Part shown: in pieces, positions 1 through 5,487 of the stretch
Position numbering within the stretch: the stretch's first letter is position 1
How the letters are laid out: each line of letters opens with the position of its first letter
NCBI GenBank assembly: GCA_025927665.1
Contig: JAICKZ010000182.1
Coordinates: 1 to 6,660, forward strand
Direction of reading: 5' to 3'
From: Steroidobacteraceae bacterium
GTDB taxonomy: Bacteria; Pseudomonadota; Gammaproteobacteria; Steroidobacterales; Steroidobacteraceae
Length of the DNA: 6,660 nt
Program-made: the position numbers and the translations under genes
Notes under the pieces: generated by a model
What the model saw: only the letters and a program-made list of their open reading frames with translations
What the model was told of the DNA's origin: nothing
Databases searched by the model: none

Positions 1-1315
1 AATGCGTGCCCGCGGTGCGCAAGTCACTGACGTGGTAGTGTTGGTGATTGCTGCCGATGATGGTGTGATGCCACAGACCATTGAGGCAATTAATCATGCG
101 CGTGCTGCGGAAGTGCCATTGGTCGTTGCGATTACCAAAGTGGATAAGCCCGAAGCAGATCCAGAAAAAGTTCAGCAAGAATTAACACAACATGGCGTGA
201 TTCCCGAAAAGTGGGGTGGCAGTGATTTGTTTGTGAATGTGTCCGCACGCTCTGGTGTGGGTATTGATGAGTTGCTCGAGACCATTCTGTTGCAAGCAGA
301 AATCCTTGAACTTAAAGCACCACGAGATGGATTTGCTGCCGGTGTGGTGATTGAGTCGTCTATTGAAAAAGGCCGTGGGCCCATGGCGACGGTGCTCGTC
401 AAGCGTGGCATCTTGAAGCCTGGCGATCCTATTATTGCGGGTCAAGAATTTGGTCGCGTGCGCGCGTTATTCGATGAGACTGGTCGTCAAGTGCAGGAAG
501 CAGGACCTTCGCTGCCAGTGGTGGTGTTGGGTCTGTCAGGCGCGCCGAATGCAGGGGACGAATTTTTGGTGTTGGAAAGTGAACGCAAGGTTCGTGAAGT
601 TGCTTTGTATCGTCAAGGCAAGTACCGCGATACCAAACTTGCTAAAGCCGCTGGTGCCAACAAGCTGGAAGATATTTTCTCGCAAACTGGCGATGGCAAA
701 ACCAAAGTCGTGCCAATCATTATCAAGGCCGATGTACAAGGTAGTGCCGAAGCATTGCGTGATGCATTGACGCAACTCTCTACCGATGAAGTGATGGTGA
801 AAGTGTTGACCAGCGGTGTGGGTGGCATCACCGAATCCGATGTCACGTTGGCGGCTGCATCCAATGCACGCATTATCGGCTTTAATGTGCGTGCCGATGG
901 CGTTGCTCGAAGTAGCATCAAAGATGGCAATATCGATGTGCGTTACTACAGCATTATTTATGAAGCCATTGATGACGTGAAACAGTTGGCTTCTGGATTG
1001 CTGTCACCCGAAATCAAAGAAACCATTGTTGGCTTGGCAGAAGTCCGCGATGTATTCCGTTCCAGCAAATTTGGCACGGTTGCCGGATGCATCGTGATCG
1101 ATGGCTACGTTCGTCGCAATAATCCAATTCGTGTTTTGCGCGACAACGTGGTTATCTTCGAAGGTGGTTTGGAATCACTGCGTCGCTTTAAAGATGACGT
1201 CAACGAAGTGCGTTCTGGTACCGAATGCGGCATCGCTGTAAAAAATTACAACGACGTGCAAGTGGGCGATCAGATTGAATGCTTCTCGCGTGTTGAAATC
1301 GCGCGTAGTGTTTAA
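1..1315 (+). CDS. infB: Translation initiation factor IF2 (C-terminal half, 5'-truncated by the window)
   Basis: IF2 is the cytoplasmic GTPase that places fMet-tRNA on the 30S P site and promotes subunit joining. The visible 437 residues start just after the G3 (DTPGH) motif, at the SMRARG-like stretch, so the N-terminal domains, P-loop and G3 lie outside the window. The ATG at position 2 is internal, not the gene start. Visible parts, in residues from that Met: the rest of the G domain with MPQTIEA, a G4 motif TKVD at 45-48 (usually NKxD) and a G5 motif SAR at 81-83; a beta-barrel domain II from about 105 (KGRGPMATVLVKRG); a domain III with GVGGITESD at 272-280; and the C-terminal fMet-tRNA-binding domain with AGCIVIDG near 361 and RRFKDDVNEV at 394-403. 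The C-terminus matches the usual family end. rbfA follows after 31 bases, the standard nusA-infB-rbfA-truB order. Identity is very secure. Confidence 0.97.
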   Translation, partial: MRARGAQVTDVVVLVIAADDGVMPQTIEAINHARAAEVPLVVAITKVDKPEADPEKVQQELTQHGVIPEKWGGSDLFVNVSARSGVGIDELLETILLQAEILELKAPRDGFAAGVVIESSIEKGRGPMATVLVKRGILKPGDPIIAGQEFGRVRALFDETGRQVQEAGPSLPVVVLGLSGAPNAGDEFLVLESERKVREVALYRQGKYRDTKLAKAAGANKLEDIFSQTGDGKTKVVPIIIKADVQGSAEALRDALTQLSTDEVMVKVLTSGVGGITESDVTLAAASNARIIGFNVRADGVARSSIKDGNIDVRYYSIIYEAIDDVKQLASGLLSPEIKETIVGLAEVRDVFRSSKFGTVAGCIVIDGYVRRNNPIRVLRDNVVIFEGGLESLRRFKDDVNEVRSGTECGIAVKNYNDVQVGDQIECFSRVEIARSV

Positions 1316-1346
1316 GCATTGAATATTGGATCATTGAGAAGCTCGC

Positions 1347-1754
1347 GTGTCTAAATCCTTTCCTCGTCATCGCCGTGTTGCTGAACAAATTCAACGTTCA
1401 CTCGGCGATCTGATTCGCCGTGAACTTCGCGATCCACGATTGGGTTCAGTCACCATTGTTGATGTGCAAGTCAGCAATGACTTGTCGCATGCGAAAGTGT
1501 TTTATTCCATTCTGGGTGGCGATAAAAAGCCCGAGCTGACGCGCGAAATTCTTGAAGAAGGTGCACGCCTTTTACGTGGACCATTGGGACGTACATTGCA
1601 ATTGCGCCACGCACCGCAAATCACCTTTGTTGCGGATGAACTGATTGAATATGCCACCAGCTTAAGTGCCAAGATCAGCGAAGTAGTTAAGAGCGATGAG
1701 CAACGTCATGTTGATGATGGCCCAGTCGATTCCGAGTCTTCCAGTTCCAGCTAG
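1347..1754 (+). CDS. rbfA: 30S ribosome-binding factor A
   Basis: RbfA is a small cytoplasmic KH-type factor that binds the 30S subunit near the 16S 5' helix and supports late 30S maturation and cold adaptation. The 135 residues match the family size (E. coli about 133). Diagnostic stretches are RRVAEQIQRSLGDLIRRELRDPRLG near the N-terminus (family: RVAxxxxxxL, then the DPRLG segment), SNDLSHAKVF in the middle and LRGPLGRTLQLRHAP before the last strands of the KH fold. The end is an acidic and serine-rich tail (final nine residues VDSESSSSS), in the place where E. coli RbfA also has an acidic, non-conserved tail. The start is GTG at 1347, preceded by GAGAAG at 1336-1341 as a modest Shine-Dalgarno. 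The stop is TAG at 1752-1754. The tail codons overlap the annotated truB start, which suggests translational coupling. Confidence 0.95.
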   Translation: MSKSFPRHRRVAEQIQRSLGDLIRRELRDPRLGSVTIVDVQVSNDLSHAKVFYSILGGDKKPELTREILEEGARLLRGPLGRTLQLRHAPQITFVADELIEYATSLSAKISEVVKSDEQRHVDDGPVDSESSSSS

Positions 1755-2676
1755 CTTGACGCAATCAAATCTCAAGCCTAAACGTTTTGATCGTGCCGTC
1801 GATGGCATTTTGCTATTGGACAAACCTCAAGGCATATCATCCAACGCGGCGTTGCAGACTGTTCGCATATTGCTACGTGCATTAAAGGCGGGCCATGCAG
1901 GCAGTCTTGATCCATTGGCAACCGGCATGTTGCCACTTTGCTTTGGTCAGGCAACCAAAGTCTGTAATTACTTGTTGGATTCACGTAAAACTTATCGCGT
2001 TATCGCAAAGCTTGGTATCAAAACAGATTCCGCTGATGCAGATGGTGCCGTGATTGAACAGCAATCGATTCCGCTTTTTGATGAAACGAAGCTTCACCAA
2101 GTGTTGAATTCATTTCTCGGTGTGCAACAACAGGTGCCACCGATGTATTCGGCACTCAAGCATCAAGGTAAACGTTTGTATGAACTCGCGCGTGCGGGTG
2201 AAACAATTGAGCGTGCACCGCGTGAGATTGTTATTGAGCATGTTCAACTGTTATCGCATTCATCGGATAGCATAGAGTTTCAAGTACGTTGCTCCAAAGG
2301 AACTTATATCCGTTCCTTGGTTGAAGACGTGGCCGCACGCCTTGGCACCGTCGCGCACGTCACTCAATTGCGGCGTACTCAGGTAGATCCTTTTGTTGAG
2401 CAGCAAATGATCGCGTTGCAATCAATGGAGCAACTTGCACAACAAGGGTTTGAAGCCGTAAATGCAGTTTTATTGCCGCCTGATTCGGCGTTACAAAGCA
2501 TGCCTGAGTTGCTATTGGATCAAGCGCAAACCGAACATCTGATGCATGGACGTTCTTTGGTCGGTGTCGGCGGGCCAGCGGGACTGACACGCGTCTACGA
2601 TGTGAATCGACGCTTTTTGGGACTGGTGAAGATTGATAGTTTGGGTAAAGCATTGCCAGAAAGGCTATTTTGCTGA
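1696..2676 (+). CDS. truB: tRNA pseudouridine(55) synthase TruB
   Basis: TruB converts U55 to pseudouridine in the T-loop of tRNAs and also acts as a tRNA chaperone. With the ATG at 1696 it has 326 residues (E. coli 314). Motifs: DGILLLDKPQGISSN near the N-terminus; GSLDPLATGML with the catalytic Asp at residue 72 (E. coli D48); the active-site Tyr in KTYRV at 100 (E. coli Y76); MYSALKHQGKRLYELAR around 150-164; and CSKGTYIRSL with Tyr204 and Arg206 (E. coli Y179/R181). A C-terminal PUA-type domain follows, ending LPERLF. The start is uncertain. The ATG at 1696 overlaps rbfA by 59 bases and gives about 24 extra N-terminal residues relative to E. coli. In-frame alternatives are ATG at 1708, 1714 and 1717, or TTG at 1756, one base after the rbfA stop, which would give 306 residues. 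AAGAG at 1689-1693 lies very close to the first ATG. Function is secure; the start is not. Confidence 0.95.
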   Translation: MSNVMLMMAQSIPSLPVPASLTQSNLKPKRFDRAVDGILLLDKPQGISSNAALQTVRILLRALKAGHAGSLDPLATGMLPLCFGQATKVCNYLLDSRKTYRVIAKLGIKTDSADADGAVIEQQSIPLFDETKLHQVLNSFLGVQQQVPPMYSALKHQGKRLYELARAGETIERAPREIVIEHVQLLSHSSDSIEFQVRCSKGTYIRSLVEDVAARLGTVAHVTQLRRTQVDPFVEQQMIALQSMEQLAQQGFEAVNAVLLPPDSALQSMPELLLDQAQTEHLMHGRSLVGVGGPAGLTRVYDVNRRFLGLVKIDSLGKALPERLFC

Positions 2677-2776
2677 AATTACCGCTTGGCAATAGCCGCA
2701 ATTCAAAAACCTGAGTTTTCTGCGCGCAAGCAGCCAGCTTTTATTATATCTCTCGATTTCGTCTGAGGGATTTCGC
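2677..2776 (+). other. truB-rpsO intergenic, upstream part; no gene seen
   Basis: This stretch between the truB stop and the rpsO promoter has no credible coding frame. It contains an A+T-rich patch at 2739-2750 and a short weak hairpin at 2720-2733 (CTGC/GCAG), with no proper U-tract after it. I see no convincing terminator for the infB-rbfA-truB unit here, so readthrough into rpsO is possible. Confidence 0.5.
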
Positions 2777-2805
2777 TTGAGATTGATGGGCTCGCAGCAT
2801 AGAAT
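2777..2805 (+). promoter_or_regulatory. Sigma70-type promoter of rpsO with GC-rich discriminator
   Basis: The -35 element TTGAGA (2777-2782) and -10 element TAGAAT (2800-2805) are separated by exactly 17 bases, and each matches the consensus at 5 of 6 positions for -10 and 4 of 6 for -35. The -10 is followed by GCGCGCCC (2806-2813), a GC-rich discriminator. In E. coli such discriminators are typical of ribosomal promoters under stringent (ppGpp/DksA) control. The expected transcription start is around 2810-2813, which gives a leader of about 70 bases before the rpsO ATG. An rpsO promoter downstream of truB is also known in E. coli. The match to consensus is seen directly; activity and stringent control are inferred. 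Confidence 0.65.
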
Positions 2806-2810
2806 GCGCG

Positions 2811-2875
2811 CCCTGTTTTAAGGTCATTGCAGGGTCAGCCCTGTTGGGCATTTTGCCCCTTAAGGTTAATAGAGG
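2811..2875 (+). promoter_or_regulatory. Structured rpsO leader, candidate S15 autoregulatory element with Shine-Dalgarno
   Basis: The leader can fold as three helices. P1 pairs 2818-2823 (TTAAGG) with 2858-2863 (CCTTAA), extendable outward by G-U pairs to 2815/2866. P2 is the hairpin CAGGG (2830-2834) / CCCTG (2839-2843) with loop TCAG. P3 is GGGCA (2846-2850) / TGCCC (2854-2858). P1 and P3 compete for base 2858. A second CCCTG at 2811-2815 can also pair with CAGGG, so two folds are mutually exclusive. The Shine-Dalgarno AGAGG (2871-2875) lies 5 bases past the fold and 6 before the ATG. S15 represses its own mRNA in E. coli through a leader pseudoknot, and S15 naturally binds a three-way junction in 16S rRNA. 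The pairings are seen; S15 binding is inferred. Confidence 0.45.
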
Positions 2876-2881
2876 TTTCGC

Positions 2882-3151
2882 ATGTCATTGTCGACTGAGC
2901 AAAAATCCAGCGTGGTAGGCGACTATCGTCGTACTCCAGCTGATACCGGTTCTCCTGAAGTTCAAATTGCTTTGCTGTCCACCCGTATCACTGGTTTAGG
3001 TGAACACTTTGCAGCAAACAAAAACGATCATGCTTCACGCCGTGGATTGCTCAAGATGGTTAACCAACGTCGTAAGTTACTCGATTATCTGAAAAGTCGT
3101 GCACCTGAGCGTTATCAGGACGTCATTACCCGATTGGGGTTACGGCGTTAA
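2882..3151 (+). CDS. rpsO: 30S ribosomal protein S15
   Basis: S15 is a primary 30S protein that binds the h20/h21/h22 three-way junction of 16S rRNA, organises the central domain and contributes to an intersubunit bridge. The 89 residues equal the standard length. Family hallmarks are DTGSPEVQIALLSTRI (21-36), the rRNA-contact segment around DHASRRGLLKMV (49-60) and the end RRKLLDYLKSRAPERYQDVITRLGLRR. Numbered without the initiator Met, the rRNA-contact residues His41, Asp48 and Ser51 are kept. The usual second His of the DHHS motif is Ala here. The ATG at 2882 has a good Shine-Dalgarno (AGAGG, 6 bases upstream) and the N-terminus MSLSTE is the same as in E. coli S15. It has its own promoter and a structured leader, and is followed by a hairpin before pnp, as in the classic rpsO-pnp operon. 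Confidence 0.98.
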   Translation: MSLSTEQKSSVVGDYRRTPADTGSPEVQIALLSTRITGLGEHFAANKNDHASRRGLLKMVNQRRKLLDYLKSRAPERYQDVITRLGLRR

Positions 3152-3165
3152 GCCAACTGAATTTT

Positions 3166-3203
3166 ACGGGCTGCCTCTTACGAAAAGTGGCAGCCCGTTT
3201 CGC
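3166..3203 (+). terminator. Intrinsic terminator-like hairpin after rpsO, weak U-tract
   Basis: A 10-bp perfect stem pairs ACGGGCTGCC (3166-3175) with GGCAGCCCGT (3189-3198). Above a T-T mismatch it extends by CTT/AAG (3177-3179 with 3185-3187), closing on a 5-base loop. The tail is only TTT then CGCATTTG, so termination is probably incomplete. It starts 14 bases after the rpsO stop. In E. coli a partial terminator sits in the same place and lets a fraction of transcripts continue into pnp. The stem would also act as a 3' end protector for the rpsO mRNA. Confidence 0.75.
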
Positions 3204-3287
3204 ATTTGTAGTCAGAATTTCACAATCAGACTTTCAAGTTTCTTTTTTAAATTTTTATCAATCTGCTAAAGCGGTGGGAAATATATC
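3204..3287 (+). promoter_or_regulatory. pnp leader region with Shine-Dalgarno; no clear promoter
   Basis: This A+T-rich stretch (notably a T/A run at 3238-3258) precedes the pnp GTG. GGTGGGA at 3273-3279 is a plausible Shine-Dalgarno about 8 bases from the start. I see no -35/-10 pair that I would defend, and no long double-stranded hairpin like the RNase III target in the E. coli pnp leader. The only sizeable stem nearby is the rpsO terminator. pnp may rely mainly on readthrough from rpsO. Confidence 0.4.
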
Positions 3288-5372
3288 GTGAGTGTATTCA
3301 AACAAAGTTTTCAATATGGCAGTCATTCAGTAACCCTGGAGACTGGCGAGATGGCGCGTCAGGCAGATGGTGCAGTGGTTGTGACCATGGGCGAAACCGT
3401 GGTGCTGGTCACTGCAGTGGCACGTAAGGAAGCAGACCCCGGCAAGGATTTTTTTCCTTTGACCGTTAATTACATGGAAAAAACCTATGCTGCCGGTCGT
3501 ATTCCTGGTGGTTTCTTCAAGCGCGAAGGCCGTCCCTCTGAAAAAGAAACTTTGACCTCACGTTTAATTGATCGTCCCTTACGTCCTTTGTTTCCTGAAC
3601 ATTTTTACAACGAAGTACAAGTGGTTGCGACTGTACTATCCATCAACAAGGATATTGATGCTGATATCCCTTCCATGCTCGGTGCGTCTGCAGCACTGGC
3701 CTTGGCCGGTATGCCGTTTCAAGGTCCGATTGGTGCCGCGAAAGTGGGCTACAAAGAGGGTCAGTACATTCTTAATCCCACCAAGAGCCAGCTTAAAGAT
3801 TCACAATTGGATTTAGTTGTTGCAGGTACAGCGCAAGCAGTGTTGATGGTGGAATCTGAAGCCAATTGTTTGTCTGAAGAAGTGATGCTGGGTGCAGTTG
3901 TGTTTGGCCATGATCAAATGCAAGTCGCCATCAATGCTATTAACGCATTGAAAGCACAGGCTGGAAAACCAGCATGGAATTGGCAAGCTCCTGCAGCCAA
4001 CACGGCGCTTGAATCTGCCGTCGCACAACATGCACGCGCTGGGTTGGATGCGGCTTATCAGATTACTGAAAAACAATCGCGCTATGCACGCGTTGGCGAA
4101 GTAAAGAAGACAACAGTTGAAGCATTATCAAGTGGTGATGCGCCGCAGTTCGCGGCCGGTGACGTCAGCAAAGAACTGGGTAATTTGGAATATCGTCTGG
4201 TACGTGAACGTATTTTGTCCGGTGCGCCACGTATTGATGGTCGCGATACCAAAACTGTTCGACCTATCACTATTCGTACCGGCGTATTGCCACGCACTCA
4301 CGGCTCTGCATTGTTCACTCGTGGTGAAACGCAGGCGTTGGTTGTGACCACGCTAGGCACCGGTAAGGATGCACAGCTCATTGACGCATTGGAAGGCGAG
4401 CGCAAAGAACCTTTCATGTTGCACTACAATTTCCCTCCATTTAGTGTGGGTGAGACCGGCATGGTCGGTTCGCCGAAGCGTCGCGAAATTGGTCACGGCA
4501 ATTTGGCACGTCGTGGTATCAGTGCCGTGTTGCCCGATATGACTACGTTTCCTTATGTTATTCGTATCGTGTCAGAAATTTTTGAATCCAATGGTTCCAG
4601 TTCCATGGCGTCGGTCTGCGGCAGCAGCTTGGCGTTGATGGATGCAGGTGTGCCGATCAAAGCACCTGTCGCCGGCGTGGCGATGGGCTTGGTGAAAGAA
4701 GGCGATCGCTTCTCGGTACTTACCGATATCTTGGGTGATGAAGATCATCTTGGCGATATGGATTTCAAAGTGGCTGGTACCGCTGATGGCATCACTGCAC
4801 TGCAAATGGACATCAAGATCAATGGCATTACCAAGGAAATCATGCAAGCTGCATTAGGGCAGGCTAAGGTGGGTCGCTTGCATATTCTTGGCGAGATGAA
4901 CAAGGTCATGAGCACCGCACGTGCCACCATGTCTGAATGGGCGCCATCTATTATCACAATCAAGATTGATCCTGAAAAGATTCGTGAAGTGATTGGCAAG
5001 GGTGGTGCGGTGATTCGTGCCATCACCGAAGAAACCGGTACCAGCATTGATATCGATAACGATGGTACGGTCAAGATTGCCTCAGTGGACGGTATGGCTG
5101 GACGCGAAGCACAACGTCGTATCGAATTGATCACAGCGGATGTTGAAGTGGGCCGAGTCTATGAAGGCAAGGTGGTACGCTTGATGGACTTCGGTGCCTT
5201 CGTGACCATTCTTCCTGGTAAAGATGGCCTGGTGCATATCTCGCAAATTTGCGAAGAGCGTGTCGAACGCGTCAGCGACAAGTTGAAAGAAGGAGACGTA
5301 GTACGTGTCAAAGTACTCGAAGTCGATCGTCAAGGTCGCGTACGCTTGAGCATGCGTGATGTAGGCGAATAA
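3288..5372 (+). CDS. pnp: Polyribonucleotide nucleotidyltransferase (PNPase)
   Basis: PNPase is a trimeric phosphorolytic 3'-5' exoribonuclease that degrades RNA to nucleoside diphosphates and can add tails in reverse; it commonly works in the RNA degradosome. The 694 residues hold the full order: RNase PH domain 1 (about 1-230, with GGFFKREGRPSEKETLTSRLIDRPLRP), a helical linker (about 235-310), RNase PH domain 2 from about 315 (RIDGRD), a KH domain with the GKGG loop at 570-573, and an S1 domain at about 619-691. Phosphate-site serines fall at 437-439 and catalytic Asp486, Asp492 and Lys494 lie in GDEDHLGDMDFK, at E. coli numbering. The protein ends right after the S1 domain (RLSMRDVGE), about 17 residues shorter than E. 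coli and without its Ala/Pro/Glu-rich tail. The start is GTG; an in-frame TAA at 3267-3269 rules out a longer product. All catalytic parts are intact. Confidence 0.98.
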   Translation: MSVFKQSFQYGSHSVTLETGEMARQADGAVVVTMGETVVLVTAVARKEADPGKDFFPLTVNYMEKTYAAGRIPGGFFKREGRPSEKETLTSRLIDRPLRPLFPEHFYNEVQVVATVLSINKDIDADIPSMLGASAALALAGMPFQGPIGAAKVGYKEGQYILNPTKSQLKDSQLDLVVAGTAQAVLMVESEANCLSEEVMLGAVVFGHDQMQVAINAINALKAQAGKPAWNWQAPAANTALESAVAQHARAGLDAAYQITEKQSRYARVGEVKKTTVEALSSGDAPQFAAGDVSKELGNLEYRLVRERILSGAPRIDGRDTKTVRPITIRTGVLPRTHGSALFTRGETQALVVTTLGTGKDAQLIDALEGERKEPFMLHYNFPPFSVGETGMVGSPKRREIGHGNLARRGISAVLPDMTTFPYVIRIVSEIFESNGSSSMASVCGSSLALMDAGVPIKAPVAGVAMGLVKEGDRFSVLTDILGDEDHLGDMDFKVAGTADGITALQMDIKINGITKEIMQAALGQAKVGRLHILGEMNKVMSTARATMSEWAPSIITIKIDPEKIREVIGKGGAVIRAITEETGTSIDIDNDGTVKIASVDGMAGREAQRRIELITADVEVGRVYEGKVVRLMDFGAFVTILPGKDGLVHISQICEERVERVSDKLKEGDVVRVKVLEVDRQGRVRLSMRDVGE

Positions 5373-5417
5373 TTGAGGCAATTAATTCAGATAATTAACT
5401 TGTTCGATAGATGATTG

Positions 5418-5451
5418 AAACGCCGCACAACGAAAGTTATGCGGCGTTTTT
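5418..5451 (+). terminator. Rho-independent terminator of pnp with GAAA tetraloop
   Basis: A perfect 10-bp stem pairs AAACGCCGCA (5418-5427) with TGCGGCGTTT (5440-5449). After one C-A mismatch it continues with AAC/GTT (5429-5431 with 5436-5438), closed by a GAAA tetraloop (5432-5435). The T-run 5447-5451 follows, then GTT. The GNRA loop on a C-G closing pair should make it very stable. It lies 45 bases after the pnp stop and separates the rpsO-pnp unit from mutL. Confidence 0.9.
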
Positions 5452-5453
5452 GT

Positions 5454-5459
5454 TATAGT
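5454..5459 (+). promoter_or_regulatory. Possible -10 element for mutL (weak)
   Basis: TATAGT matches the -10 consensus at 5 of 6 positions and would start transcription about 20 bases before the mutL ATG. No acceptable -35 exists at the 16-18 base spacing, because those positions fall inside the terminator hairpin. It may be chance. mutL also lacks a clear Shine-Dalgarno: only GAG at 5471-5473 is present, too far upstream, which would fit a low expression level. Confidence 0.25.
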
Positions 5460-5487
5460 TCAAACTCTTCGAGTCGTCGTTAACATC

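Noticed and set aside
435..770. 111-residue open frame on the + strand inside infB
   Set aside because: It overlaps the conserved IF2 domain II/III coding sequence in another frame and its translation has no recognisable features.
2663..2697. 7-bp inverted repeat GGCTATT/AATAGCC around the truB stop, as a truB terminator
   Set aside because: The loop is 21 bases and no T-run follows (GCAATTC), so it is not a credible intrinsic terminator; the left arm is within truB coding sequence.
2720..2748. Small hairpin CTGC/GCAG followed by CTTTTATTAT as a terminator
   Set aside because: Only four base pairs, and the T-rich part begins five bases after the stem and is interrupted. Too weak to call.
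3232..3261. Possible pnp promoter TTTCAA / TATCAA with 18-base spacing
   Set aside because: The -35 matches only about 3 of 6 and the -10 about 4 of 6, in an A+T-rich stretch where such matches arise by chance.
4745..5134. 129-residue open frame on the - strand inside pnp
   Set aside because: It lies fully antisense to the conserved catalytic and KH regions of PNPase, has no recognisable family features, and its openness follows from the codon use of pnp.
5382..5398. TTAATT/AATTAA inverted repeat just after pnp
   Set aside because: A six-pair all A-T stem with a 5-base loop; not stable and expected by chance in A+T-rich sequence.
5373..5400. TTGAGG followed by A+T-rich sequence after pnp, as a mutL promoter
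   Set aside because: No -10 at acceptable spacing (GATAAT is 11 bases away), and any transcript would run into the terminator at 5418-5451.
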